From: Camarhynchus parvulus
Taxonomy: Eukaryota; Chordata; Aves; Passeriformes; Thraupidae
NCBI RefSeq assembly: GCF_901933205.1
Contig: NC_044573.1
Span: 112,589,702-112,653,701, forward strand
Length of the DNA stretch: 64,000 nt
Direction: 5' to 3'
Shown: one piece after another, positions 20,775-32,016 of the stretch
Layout: each line of letters starts with the position of its first letter
Numbering within the stretch: the stretch's first letter is position 1
The notes under the pieces: generated by a model
The model's database searches: none
Told to the model about the DNA's origin: nothing
Seen by the model: the letters and a program-made list of their open reading frames with translations, nothing else
Made by a program: the position numbers and the translations under genes

Positions 20775-22040
20775 GGATCTGGGGATTTGGGGTCTGGGAT
20801 TGGGGATTTGGGGTCTGGGATTGGGGTTTGGGGTCTGAGATTGGGGATTGGGGTCTGGGATTGGGGTTTGGGGTCTGGGATTGGAGATTTGGGGTCTGAG
20901 ATTGGGGATTTGGGGATCTGGGATTGGGGAATTGGGGTCTGGGATTGGAGATTTGGGGTCTGAGATTGGGGATTTGGAGTCTGGGATTTGGGATCGGGGA
21001 TTTGGGGTCTGAGATTTGGGGTTGGGGATTTGGGGCTGGGATTGGGGGTTTGGGGTTTGGGATTGGGGATCAGGGATTGGGGATTTGGGGTTGGGGATTG
21101 GAGATTTGGGATTGGGGATCGGGGATTGGGGATTTGGAATCTGGGATTGGGGATTTGGGGTTTGGGATTGGGGATTTGGGGTCTGGGATTTGGGATTGGG
21201 GATTTGGGGTTTGGGATTGGGGATTGGGGATCGGGGATTTGGAATCTGGGATTGGGGATTTGGGGGTTTAGGGTCTGGGACTGGGGAGTTGGGGTCTGGA
21301 GTTGGGGATTGGGGTTGAGGATTTGGGGGTTTGGGATTGGGGGTTTGGGGTTTTGGGGTCTGGGATTGGGGATTTGGGGTTTTGGGGTCTGGGATTGGGG
21401 ATTTGGGGGTTGAGGATTTGGGGGTTGAGGATTTGGGATCGGGGATTGAGGGTCTGGGGTTGGGGATTGGGGATTTGAGGTTTGGGATTGGGGATTTGGG
21501 GTTTGGGATTGGGGATTTGGGGTTGGGGATCAGGGATTGGTGATTTTGGATTTGGGGTCTGGGATTTGGGATCAGGGATTTGGGGTCTGGGATTTGGGAT
21601 CAGGGATTCAGGATTTGGGATCAGGGGTTTGGGGTCTGGGATTTGGGATCAGGGATTCAGGATTTGGGATCAGGGATTTGGGGTCTGGGATTTGGGATCA
21701 GGGATTCAGGATTTGGGATCAGGGGTTTGGGGTCTGGGACTGGGGATCTGGGATTTGGGATCAGGGATTTGGGGTCTGGGATTGGGGATCTGGGATTTGG
21801 GGTCTGGGATCGGGCATTGGGGGTCAGGGATGGGGGATTTGGGATCTGAGGTTTGGGGTCTGGGATTGGGGATTAGGGATTTGGGGATTGGGGATCTGGG
21901 ATTTGGGATCAGGCATCTGAGGTCAAGAATCAGGGATTATGGATCTGGGATTAGAGATCTGGGATTTGGGATTCAGGATTAGGGGTCTGGGATGTGGGAT
22001 TTGGGATGTGGGATTCAGGATTTGGGATTCGGGGTTCCCA
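20775..22040. repeat. 1.3-kb GGGGATTTGGGGTCTGGGATT array
   Basis: Units of GGGGATTTGGGGT(C/T)TGGGATT vary in length (7-21 bp sub-units) and shift to GGGATCAGGGATTCAGGATT after about 21570. Every 25-nt window has at least four runs of three or four G on +, the classical quadruplex pattern. Frames rich in Gly, Trp, Asp and Leu through it are artefacts. Confidence 0.95.
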
Positions 22041-22059
22041 GGGCATCGGGGCTGGGGGT

Positions 22060-22635
22060 CACTGAGCTCCCCTGTACAACCCAAGCACTTTGAAACAGTC
22101 CAAAATAAGCAACTGAAGGATTTTCTGTCATTTCAGTTGATTCCCCTCCTTGAAGGGCCTCCCCTGTTCCCCATCAGAGCACCAGGAATGACTCATTCCT
22201 TCCCCAAAACACAAACCATGCCATTTTCACTATTTCCCCTTGATTTTTCAAAGCCTTTTCACTGTGTAAGACAATTAGTTTAACAAGTCACTTCCAGGAT
22301 CTGTTCAAAGTAAACACCTTCTGTGCACCAGTTTATTTTTAAATCCATTGCAGGTGCATTTTAATTGTTCCAATGATTTGTTTCTCGTTTGAGGTAATGT
22401 AAATAATATAACTAATCCCAAAATCAACTGTAAACATGAACTTGATTGATTTTGGGCCTAAAATTAAATGTTTAGACTCTGGGCATGATGATGCTCCAGC
22501 AGAAACATTTCTGCAGCATTTGATGTAAAATTTATAGTGACTAAATATAAGTTAATTAGCAATTAGCATGTTTGGAATATGGCACAGTAGGAAACAGCCT
22601 TTGATTTCAGAATCAGTGAGGCTCCAGATTTACAT
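22060..22635. other. DTNB: Intron, single-copy, possible conserved non-coding
   Basis: This is an AT-moderate, non-repetitive stretch. The part at about 22290-22620 is unusually free of repeats and low-complexity words, with TTAATTAGCAATTAGCATG homeodomain-like TAAT/ATTA cores at about 22552-22570. It is only a candidate for a conserved element; no exon similarity was found. Confidence 0.45.
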
Positions 22636-22639
22636 CTGA

Positions 22640-22985
22640 TATTGGGAATTGGGAATTGTGCCCTGGCAGGGTGGGCAGGCCCTGGCACAGGGTGCCCAAC
22701 CTGGATCCCTGGCAGTGCCCAAGGCCAGGCTGGACATTGGGGCTTAAAAAGTGTAAATTCCTCTCATTAAAAATGTTCTCAGAATGCCGGACTGGTTTGG
22801 GCTGGGAGGGAGATTAAATCCCACGCAGGGTCCATGGCAGGGACACCTCCCACTGTCCCAGGCGCTCCAAGCCCACAGCCCAGCCTGGCCCTGGGCACTG
22901 CCAGCGATCCGGGGCACTGGGAGGTGTCCCTGCCATGGCAGGGGGGCACTCGGGGCTGTTTAAGGTCCCTTGGCACCCCAGCCAT
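22640..22985 (+). mobile_element. CR1 3' fragments, forward then reverse/forward composite
   Basis: Forward CR1 words occur at 22643-22745 (ATTGTGCCCTGGCAGGGTGG and GCCCAAGGCCAGGCTGGACA). At 22795-22975 a reverse start (GGTTTGGGCTGGGAGGGAGA) turns into a forward end (GAGGTGTCCCTGCCATGGCA), giving an inverted pair. Confidence 0.7.
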
Positions 22986-23045
22986 CCCTGACTCCATGGC
23001 TGTGGCAGCACAGGAGTATTCCTGGCAGGCACAACTGGAGCACTG

Positions 23046-25640
23046 ATGTCGTGAGGGGCCCCAGGACGGGGTGAGGGATGAGAATCGGACTGCAAGGTCT
23101 CAGAAGGCTGGGTTAATAGTATGGTATGATATGATATGATATGATATGATATGATATGATATGATATGATATGATATGATGTAATATAGAATATATAATA
23201 TAATGTAATGTAATGTAACGTAACGTAACATATAATATATAATATATAATATAATATAATATAATATAATATAATATAATATAATATAATATAATATAAT
23301 ATAATATAATATAATATAATATAATATAATATAATATAATATAATATAATGTAACGTAACGTAATGTAACGTAATGTAACATATATAATATAATATAATA
23401 TAATATAATATAATATAATATAATATAATATAATATAATATAATATAATATAATATAATATAATATAATATAACATACTACATTATGTTATATCATATCT
23501 TATTAATTATAAAAACTATTAAAATACAAAAACTATCAAAATATTAAGTAAATATTAAATAAAGTATCAAATAAAATATTAAAATATTTAGACATTAGAT
23601 ATTAAAAATTATTACATTATTTATTAAAGTTATTATATTATATTATATTTCATTACATTACATTCCATTACATTATATTATATCTTAATTTAAAAAATAT
23701 TAAAATATTAAAAATATTAAAATAAATTAAATATTAAATAAATAAATATTAAAGTATTAAATATTAAGTAAATAAATATTAAAAATTAATTTAGTTATTA
23801 AAATTATCGTATTATATTATATCTTATTAATGATGAAAATTTTTAAATTATTAAATTATTATTTATCCAAATAAATATTAAATATTGATATAGTTAAATA
23901 TTAATATCTTACATATTACGATATTAAATCATTTATTAAAATTATTATATTATATTATATTATATTATATTATATTATATTATATCTCAATTATAAAAAA
24001 TTAAAATATAAAAATATTAAAATAACAAATTAAATATTAAATAAATAAATATTGAATAGAGTATTAAATATTAAATAGATAAATATTAAAAATTAATTTC
24101 GTTATTAAAATTATTATATTATATCTTATTAATGATGAAAATTTTAAAATTACTAAATTATTATTTATCAAAATAAATATTAAATATTGATATAGTTAAA
24201 TATTAATATCTTCCATATTAAAATATTAAATTATTTATTCGAATTGTTTTATATTATATTATATTATATTATATTATATTATATTATATTATATTATATT
24301 ATATTATATTATATTATATTATATTATATTATATTATATTATATTATTTTTTTTATTATTTATTTTATTAAATGTTAAAAATATTAAAATATCAAATTAA
24401 ATATTATATATATTAAAGTATTAAATATTAATAAATAAATATTAAAATTAATTATATTAAATAATTATTATTTTATCTTATTACGATGAAAATTTTAAAA
24501 GTATTAATATTATTTATCAATAAATATTAAATATTTTATTATATATTATATCTTCTATTACATTAAATTATTTATTAAAATTATTATATTATATTATATT
24601 ATATTTATTATTTATTTATTTATATTATATTATATTATATTATATTACATTATATTATATTTCTTATATTATATTTCATTATATTATATCTTAATTATAA
24701 AAATATTAAAATGTTTAAAATATTAAAATATCAAATTAAATATTAAATAAATAAATATTAAAGTATTAAATATTAAATAAATAAATATTAAAATTAATTC
24801 AGTTATTAAAATAATAATATTATATTATATCTTATTAACGATGAAAATTTTAAAAGTATTAGATCATTATTTATCAAAATAAATATTAAATATTGATATA
24901 GTTATATATTAATATCTTCAATATTAAAACATTAAATTATTTATTAAAATTATTATATTATATTATATTATATTATATTATATTATATTATATTATATTA
25001 TATTATATTATATTATATTATATTATATTATATTATATTTATTATTTTTATTTATTATATTTATTTATATATTATTTATAATATTAAAATTTTAAAATAT
25101 TAAATATTTATAAATAAATTAAAGTATTAAATTTATAATAAATATTAAAATTAATTCATTATTAAAATAATAATATTATATTATATCTTATTACGATGAT
25201 TTAAAAGGTATTAGATATTATTTATAATAAATATTAAATAGATATAATATATAAATTTCTTTAACATTAAATTATTTTTAATATTATATTATATTATATT
25301 ATATTATATTATATTATATTATATTATATTATATTATATTATATTATATTATATTATATTATATTATATTATATTATATTATATTATATTATATTATATT
25401 ATATCCTAAAACTATACTAAAAAAAGAGAAAGGCTTCATCAGAAGGCTAGACAAGAATGGCAATAAAAACCCAGACTCAGGGAGTGACACAGCTGGCTGT
25501 GATTGGCCGTGAATTAAAAACAATTCACACGTTTGGATAAACAATCTCCAGGCCACATCCCAGGAAAGCGAACCATGGAGAAGCTGAGGCTTTGTCTCAG
25601 GAGGACAGCCCTGGCCAAGGGATTTCTCAGCAAATGTCAC
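23046..25640 (-). mobile_element. LTR (same ERVK-type family) swollen by an internal satellite
   Basis: The reverse-orientation LTR end at 23046-23110 (GGGATGAGAATCGGACTGCA, TCTCAGAAGGCTGGGTTAAT) and the LTR start at 25405-25640 (AAACTATACTAAAAAAAGAG, CACAGCTGGCTGTGATTGGC, GGATTTCTCAGCAAATGTCA) bracket 2.3 kb of AT satellite. In the unexpanded copy at 46795-47185 the same landmarks are separated by about 40 bp. The inferred TE without satellite is about 300-400 bp. Confidence 0.78.
23110..25405. repeat. 2.3-kb AT satellite with a higher-order repeat
   Basis: It begins as (ATGAT)n, passes to (TAATA)n, then from about 23480 to 25405 becomes long (ATATT)n blocks alternating with a complex AT segment. 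The complex segment recurs five times, marked by CTTATTAAYGATGAAAATTT at about 23823, 24125, 24477, 24831 and 25187, so the higher-order period is about 300-357 bp. The third and fifth copies have many small deletions relative to the others. Confidence 0.9.
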
Positions 25641-25725
25641 AGAGAAGTTGCGGGGGCTGGAGGAGCGCTGGCGGTGGGAAGCGCTCTTTGCTGCGCCCTC
25701 CATGCGGCCTGTGCTCTCCCTGCAG

Positions 25726-25831
25726 AAGAAGGTGATGCTGAACATGTTCCTGGACACGCTGATGGCTGACCCTCCTCCCCAGTGCCTTGTGTGGCTGCCC
25801 CTCATGCACAGACTGGCCCACGTCGAAAATG
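25726..25831 (+). CDS. DTNB: Beta-dystrobrevin exon e
   Basis: The exon reads [20 protein letters not shown] and [15 protein letters not shown], ending with the G of Val. Mammalian beta-dystrobrevin has [35 protein letters not shown]. The [12 protein letters not shown] motif joins the EF-hand-like region to the ZZ finger in all dystrophin-family proteins. Acceptor GTGCTCTCCCTGCAG ends at 25725; donor GTAAAT begins at 25832. Entry phase 0, exit phase 1. The satellite-bearing LTR ends only about 85 bp before it. Confidence 0.97.
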
Positions 25832-26014
25832 GTAAATGCAATATTTCCCTGCTGGGGGCCTGGGGATGCTGTGCCCTTGTGCCTTCATGTCCTGGGGGCG
25901 TCCCAGAGCTGGGGGGGCACGTTCCTGGGGTGTGGGATGGGGACTGGCTGGGTGTGCAAAGCCCGTGGGTTTTAGCTAGGGGGGAACAAATGACATTCTC
26001 TGAATGTTCCTGAG

Positions 26015-26380
26015 GCTGCAAAGGAGGCTCAGGGGGGACCTTGTGGCTCTGCACAAGTCCCTGCCAGGAGGGGACAGCCAGGGGGGGTCGGGCTCTGCTC
26101 CCAGGGAACAGGGACAGGCCAAGGGGAAATGGCCTCAGGCTGGGCCAGGGCAGGCTCAGGGTGGACACCAGGAGGAATTTCTGCATGGAAAGGGTGCTCA
26201 GGCCTTGGCAGGGGCTGCCCAGGGAGGTTTGCAGTGCCCATCCCTGCAGGTGTCACCTGGATGTGGCACTGAGTGCCCTGGGCTGGGGACAAGGTGGGCA
26301 CTGGGCACAGCTGGCACTGGATGGGCTGGGAGGGATTTTCCAGCCTCAGGGATCCTGGGATTTTTAAATGAATTGTGATG
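26015..26380 (+). mobile_element. CR1 3' fragment
   Basis: It has the same words as the copy at 18735 (TGGCTCTGCACAAGTCCCTG, GGCCAAGGGGAAATGGCCTC, GGTGTCACCTGGATGTGGCA) and ends with GGGATTTTCCAGCCTCAGGG. It starts a little further 3' than the others. Confidence 0.82.
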
Positions 26381-26840
26381 GTGGCAATTTCCTGGGGTCA
26401 AGTCCTCACCAGGAGGTGGATCTGGTTAAAATGTTGGATGGACTCCAGGAAAAGGGGATCCTGGTTTGATCCTGGCGTTCCCTGGCAGCAGCCAGGAGCA
26501 GGAGGGGACCAGCTGGGCTGCTCCCCTTCTCTGGGCTCTTTCCTATCCAAAGTGAAACTTTGGCCCTTGCAGAAAAATGAAAACAGAAATAATACCACAA
26601 GGAAAAAACCCACAAACAAAATCCTAAACAAACAACCCCCATAAAAACCTAAACCAACAAAACCCAAGGAAACAACAACAGCAGAAAATAAAAACCGCAA
26701 ACAGAAAACCAACAAAACAACCAAAAAACCCAAAGCAAGAAAAGACAAAAAAAAAAAAACCTGGGCTATTGTTACTCTTTCCCCTCATTGGGATTTCAAG
26801 GTTTGGGTTATTATAATTATTTCCCTTCATAAATTGTCTT
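26381..26840. other. DTNB: Intron, with an A-rich stretch
   Basis: Unremarkable intron to about 26575 is followed by about 180 bp of A/C-rich sequence (AACAAAACCCAAGGAAACAA-like) ending in an A run at 26747-26758, then GGATTTCAAGG words that foreshadow the 42-bp array. Confidence 0.55.
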
Positions 26841-27432
26841 CAAAAAATCAGGGTTTAGTATTGTGTATCCTTCCCCTCATCAGGAAATCAGAGTTTGGGT
26901 TGTTTTTATTCCTCTCATCAGGAAATCGGGGTTTGGTATTTTTATTCCTTCCTTTTGTCAGGAAATCAGGGTTTTGTATTTTGGGTTATTGGTGTTCCTT
27001 CCCCTCTTCAGGATATCAGGGTTTGGGTTATTTTTATTCCTTCCCCTCTTCAGGATATCAGGGTTTGGGTTATTTTTATTCCTTCCCCTCTTCAGGATAT
27101 CAGGGTTTGGGTTATTTTTATTCCTTCCCCTCATCAGGAAATCAGAGTTTGGGTTGTTTTTATTCCTTCCTCTTGTCAGGAAATCAGGGGTTTGTATTTT
27201 GGGTTATTGGTATTCCTTCCCCTCATCAGGAAATCAGTTTGTTTTTATTCCTCTCATCAGGATATCAGGGTTTGGGTTATTGTTATTCCTTTCCCTTTAC
27301 CAGAAATCAAGGTTTGGGTTATTTTTATTCTTTCCTCTCATCAGGAAATCAGGGTTTTGTATTTTATCAGGAAATCAGGATTTGGGTTATTGTTATTCCT
27401 TCCCCTCATCAGGAAATCAGGGTTTACCAAAA
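26841..27432. repeat. 42-bp repeat, TTATTCCTTCCCCTCATCAGG
   Basis: About 14 copies of AGGATATCAGGGTTTGGGTT plus ATTTTTATTCCTTCCCCTCTTC. Each unit contains a pyrimidine tract followed by CAG|GA, so each looks like a weak acceptor. The array stops about 38 bp before the real acceptor of exon f. Confidence 0.94.
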
Positions 27433-27470
27433 ATCCACGGAAAGTTTTCTTTCCTTTGTGTTTCCCGCAG

Positions 27471-27637
27471 TCTTCCACCCCGTGGAGTGCTCGTACTGCC
27501 ACTGTGAGAGCATGATGGGCTTCAGGTACCGCTGCCAGCAGTGCCACAACTACCAGCTGTGCCAGAGCTGCTTCTGGAGGGGCCATGCCAGCGGCCCCCA
27601 CAGCAACCAGCACCAGATGAAGGAGCACTCCTCGTGG
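27471..27637 (+). CDS. DTNB: Beta-dystrobrevin exon f (ZZ zinc finger)
   Basis: The exon completes Val and reads [55 protein letters not shown]. It carries the ZZ-type zinc finger: C-x2-C, C-x2-C and C-x2-C pairs with the terminal His residues of HSNQH, all zinc ligands present. ZZ domains bind two zinc ions; in dystrophin the module supports beta-dystroglycan binding, and in dystrobrevin it is a protein-interaction module. Acceptor TGTTTCCCGCAG ends at 27470; donor GTAAGG begins at 27638. Exit phase 0. Confidence 0.97.
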
Positions 27638-27734
27638 GTAAGGCCTTCCTCATGGGGCAGGGCACTGCTCCTGGGTCAGGGCACTGCGTGTGGCCAGGGC
27701 ACTGCTCCTGGGTCAGGGCTTCCTCCAGGGCACC

Positions 27735-28375
27735 ATGGCAGGGACACTGCCACTGTGCCAGGGTGTCCCAATGTCCAGCCTGGCCTTGGGGCACTGCCAG
27801 GGACCCAGGGGCGGCACCGCTGTGCCAGGGCCTGCCCACCCTGCCAGGGAACAATTCCCAATTCCCAGGATCCCACCCAGCCCTGCCCTCTGGCAGTGGG
27901 AGCCATTCCCTGGCTCCTGTCCCTCCATGCCTTGTCCCCAGTCCCTCTGCAGCTCTCCTGGAGCCCCTTCAGGCCCTGCCAGGGGCTCCAGGATCTCCCC
28001 AGAGCTCAGTTGTTCCCTTGAACCCCCCAGATCTGCACCCCACAGGATTTGGGTGCTGAGAATGAGAAGCCCAGCCCGGAGCCATCGCAGGCAGCAGCAC
28101 CTTGGGATGCCAGGATCCTAACTGGGATGGGTGGGAAGGGAGCTCAGAGCCCCCCCAGTGCCACCCCTGCCATGGCAGGGACACTGCCACTGTGCCAGGG
28201 TGTGCCAGTGTCCAGCCTGGCCCTGGGCACTGCCAGGGACCCAGGGTGGGCCCCCTGTGCCAGGGCCTGCCCACCCTGCCAGGGCACAATTCCCAATTCC
28301 CAATCTCCCACCCAGCCCTGCCCTGTGGCAATGGGAGCTATTCCCTGTGTCTGTCCCTCCAGGCCCTGACGAGTC
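27735..28375 (-). mobile_element. CR1 pair with spacer, duplicate of 3895-4436
   Basis: Two reverse CR1 3' ends flank the same non-CR1 spacer seen at 4200-4300 (AATGAGAAGCCCAGCCCGGA, GCAGGCAGCAGCACCTTGGG). By eye, 27840-28255 and 4010-4430 differ at only a handful of positions. The outer part to 28375 extends beyond the shared block. Confidence 0.85.
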
Positions 28376-29255
28376 CCTCAAATGAACAAATTCAGAGAGA
28401 AGTAAATGTGGAGGTTTTCAGCAGGTGAAGAATTAGTTTAGGGAAACGAGGGGTTTGAGTTTGGAGTCATCACATCTGTGTGCATAATTTAAATTCTCTG
28501 TGGGGTCAGTCAGTGATACAAAACCAAACTGTGATTTTTGTAGGATTTCAAAGGCATTAAAGCAGAGGGGCTGGAACGAGGTGAGCTTTAAGGTCCCTTC
28601 CAGCACAAACCCTTTCAGGATTTGGTGATATTGGGATGACCAGGTGCCCATTCCCTGGGGTCCAGAGGCTCTCCAGGGCCTCCACACCATCTGCTGCTCC
28701 CCAGGATGGAGCTGGGGGCTGATAAATAAAAACCCCAGGGCCTGGAAGGAATGAGGCTGCACCTCCAGGGCAGGCTGGACATCAGCAGGAACTGACCCCA
28801 TGGTAGTAACTGGTGTTAATTATCAATTATCACTAATTGCCAGGCACTGATGGTGTTAATGTAACTCCTATTTGAGCCACTATCAATCTGAATTTTCATT
28901 TGAGTGTCCCTTGGGAGCTGGTCCCAGTTGCACTCTGGAGTGTTGTACAGCAGCAGGAATTAATAACTGTAATTAATAATTAATAATGGTAATTAATTCC
29001 AGAGCAGTAATTAGCCAGGGCTTGCCCTTTCCTGGGGTGTCAGTGAGGGAGAGCAGCAGGAGGAGCTGCAGCTGATGTCTGAGCTCCCATGTCCGTGGCA
29101 TTATGGAATTGTTAGGGTTGGAAAAGACCATCCCCAGGGTTCCATGCTGCTGCTGGGAGCTCATTGAGCACAGCAGCATTTTCAGAATTAATTTTGTAAG
29201 TCAGTATGGGATTTAAACCCCATTTTTTGGTCATTCCTGTGGGTGTCACCAGCAT
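28376..29255. other. DTNB: Intron with CR1 scraps
   Basis: The stretch is mostly non-repetitive. CR1-like 3' words occur at about 28585-28625 (AAGGTCCCTTCCAGCACAAA) and, reversed, at about 29103-29140 (GGAATTGTTAGGGTTGGAAA). An AT-rich TTAATAATTAATAATGG stretch lies near 28970. Confidence 0.5.
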
Positions 29256-29260
29256 TGCCA

Positions 29261-29745
29261 AGGACCCAGGATCACCAATCCTGTGAGGCCATTTAGTGTG
29301 AGAATCAGAACAACAAAAACTTCTTCAGACCCTAAACAGTTCAATCTGTAGCCTTGGAAGACACTTAGATCAATGTAAAAATGTAAATGTAAAAATACAA
29401 GGTAAAAATACAATACACAGACATTTAGCAGAAAAATCATAAATGTGTGTTTCTGTAGTTGTAAGTAAGAATATGCCTTAAATAAGTGAGAAACTGGATT
29501 GTGAAGGCCCAGGACCCAGGATCACCAACCCTGGTGATCCAATTTAGTGTGAGAATCGAAAAATAAATAAAAAAACTTCTACAGACTCAAAACAGTTTAA
29601 TCTGTAGCCTTGGAAGACACTTAGATTAATGTAAAAATGTAAATGTAAAAATACAAGGTAAAAATACAATACACAGACATTTAGCAGAAAAATCAAAAAT
29701 GTGTGTTTCTGTAGTTGTAAGTAAGAATATCCCTTAAATATTCTG
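29261..29745. repeat. 250-bp tandem duplication
   Basis: Two copies (about 29261-29500 and 29511-29745) share AGGACCCAGGATCACCAA, TTTAGTGTGAGAATC, ATCTGTAGCCTTGGAAGACA, and GTGTGTTTCTGTAGTTGTAA. They differ by scattered substitutions. The unit may derive from an unrecognised LTR, since AT-rich sequence with several AATAAA signals continues to about 30130. Confidence 0.85.
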
Positions 29746-30940
29746 GTGCTGGGTAAAATGGTGAAGGGTTTGTAATGCAGGGGTGTGGTTGTATGGAATA
29801 AACTGAGAGTTGATAAATTACAATAAAAGCCTGTGGGTTAGAAGCCCATTAGATGAAAGTACCCATAGTGCAGCAGGAGGAGGTAAAAGTGATAGGTTAA
29901 AAAAGTAAAATAAATCCCGTGGCAGCTGCCTGTTGATTAGAAAGTTACATATTGCCTCTGGTGAAGAAACTGTAGCCAAATGCTAAAATCTCCCTAAAAA
30001 AAATCCTCTAAAATCTCACAGCCCCTGAGATTAATATTTATCTAAGCAATAAATTGTTCTTAGCTTGAAATTAGCCCCAGCCCTTCATTTCCAGCAGTGA
30101 CAACAATAATTCAGCACCACTGAGGGCAAAAGGAGATAGAGTCACCCCTGCCTGTCCCAGCACTGCCCCGCCTTGGCAAGTGGCTCTTCCTGCCCTCAGA
30201 ATGCCCCCTGTGTGTTCAGAGAGCGATGTCAGAATCCCTTAATGGGATGGGATTCAGTCCTCAGAGAGCCCCCAGGTAATTGGTTTGCCTCCTGGTCTTC
30301 CATCATTTTGTTGAAACTCTCCATTTCCCCCAGCAGAGCCCTCCGAAGGCTCCCAGGGCTCGTTCCCCAGGGCACAGGTTTCCCCATTTGTGCTCCCGTG
30401 CCCTTTGCTGCCTGTCCCAGGTGTGTGTGCCTGCCCTGCCCTTCCTTCCAGGCCTCACCTGTGCTGCTGCCCCCAGGAGTTCTGAAATTCGGGGCTCTTT
30501 GAGCCAGCTCTCATAAGCTCTTGGAGATCTGTTTCACACCCAAGACAGCTCAGCTAGGCATAAAATATATATTATATATATATAGATAAAATATATTATA
30601 CCTCAGAAGGCATGAAATCAGCAGGATGGCTTCTGTGGCAGTGGTGGAAACAAAGAGGTTTTAATAAAAGGCAAAATAACAGAGAAAAACTGAGCCAGGT
30701 GCACGAGGTCCTTGCCCCAGGTAAAACACCTCACAAAAGCCATTAATTTCTTTGTTCTCTTTCTGGTAAATTGCTCAGGCAATTTGTTTTCTGTCCAGTT
30801 GGCTATCCTTATGTTTGAGGTGAAGTCCCCCAGGTCCTATGGGATGCCTTTTCACCTAATTGAGGAGAGAAACTTGTGGGCTTCTTTCCTTTTTAAGGGC
30901 ACAAAGGACAGTTTTGTCACTCTGTCAACGGGGAACACAT
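29746..30940. other. DTNB: Intron, possible LTR remnants
   Basis: 29746-30130 is AT-rich with AATAAA and TAAAAG words and may be retroviral LTR sequence. 30130-30520 is ordinary intron. 30540-30700 includes an ATATAT stretch and a reverse AATAAA-type segment. No family was assigned. Confidence 0.4.
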
Positions 30941-30944
30941 TCCT

Positions 30945-31891
30945 GTACTCACCTGTGCTTGTTCCTGCAGCAATCCCAGGCTCACCTGTGCTTGTTCCCC
31001 CAGAAATCGTGGGGCTCACCTGTGCAGCAATCCCAGGCTCACCCGTGTTGTTCCCCAGCAATCCCATCTCACCTGTGCAGCAATCCCTGTCTCACCTGTG
31101 TTGTTCCCCAGCCATCCCCCCTCACCTGTGCTTGTTCCCCAGAAATCCCAGGCTCCCCTGTGCGATCCCCTCTCCCCTGTGTTGTTCCCCAGCAATCCCA
31201 TTTCCCCTGTGCTGTCCCCTCACCTGTGCAATCCCATTTCCCCTGTTTTTCCCCAGAAATCCCCTCTCCCCTGTACAATCCCTGTGTCACCTGTGCAATC
31301 CCATCTCACTTGTACAATCCCATCTCTCCTGTGTTGTCCCCCAGCAATCCCCTCTCCCCTGTGCAGTCCCCTCTCACCTGTACAATCCCTGTGTCACCTG
31401 TACAACCCCATTTCCCCTGTTTTCCCCAGAAATCCCATTTCCCCTGTACAATCCCATTTCCCCTGTACAATCCCTGTGTCACCTGTGTAATCCCCCTCTC
31501 ACCTGTGCAACCCCCGTGCCCTGTTTCCCCAGAAATCCCATTTCCCCTGTACAATCCCCCTCACCTGTACAATCCCCTGTACAATCCCTGTGTCACCTGT
31601 GCAATCCCTGTCCCACCTGTGAACCCCCCGTGCCCTGTTTCCCCAGAAATCCCATTTCCCCTGTACAATCCCATTTCCCCTGTGCAATCCCCTCTCACCT
31701 GTACAATCCCCTCTCCCCTGTGCACCCCCCCTCAACCCCCGTGCCCTGTTTCCCCAGAAATCCCATTTCCCCTGTACAATCCCCTCTCACCTGTACAATC
31801 CCATTTCCCCTGTGCAATCCCATTTCCCCTCCCCCCTCTCCCCTGTGCACCCCCCTCTCACCTGTGCACCCCCCGTGCCCTGTTTCCCCAG
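30945..31891. repeat. Array of acceptor-like units leading into exon g
   Basis: Units alternate CACCTGTGCAATCCC / TTTCCCCTGTACAATCCC with TTTCCCCAGAAATCCC or TTCCCCAGCAATCCC. At 31516-31540, 31624-31648 and 31738-31762 the words GTGCCCTGTTTCCCCAGAAA then TCCC reproduce the true acceptor (31875-31891) and the first seven bases of exon g (AAATCCC). Earlier copies at about 30996, 31134, 31248 and 31421 are less complete. Confidence 0.93.
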
Positions 31892-32016
31892 AAATCCCCG
31901 GCCAAGAAGCTCACCCACGCCATCAGCCGCTCCCTGGGCTGCGTGCCCAGCCGGGACCCGCCCCGCCCGCTGTTCCCCGAGCAGCCCGAGCGGCCGCTGG
32001 ACCTGGCCCACATCGT
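31892..32016 (+). CDS. DTNB: Beta-dystrobrevin exon g (post-ZZ linker)
   Basis: The exon reads [41 protein letters not shown] and the first two bases of Val. Mammalian beta-dystrobrevin has [42 protein letters not shown]. It is the linker between ZZ finger and coiled coils; the chicken-to-human differences expected here (K/R, T/S) are conservative. Acceptor TGTTTCCCCAG ends at 31891; donor GTGAGT begins at 32017. Read-through of this donor meets TGA at 32018-32020, directly after LAHIV. The coding part is GC-rich at third positions. Both flanks are arrays that copy its splice sites. Confidence 0.97.
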
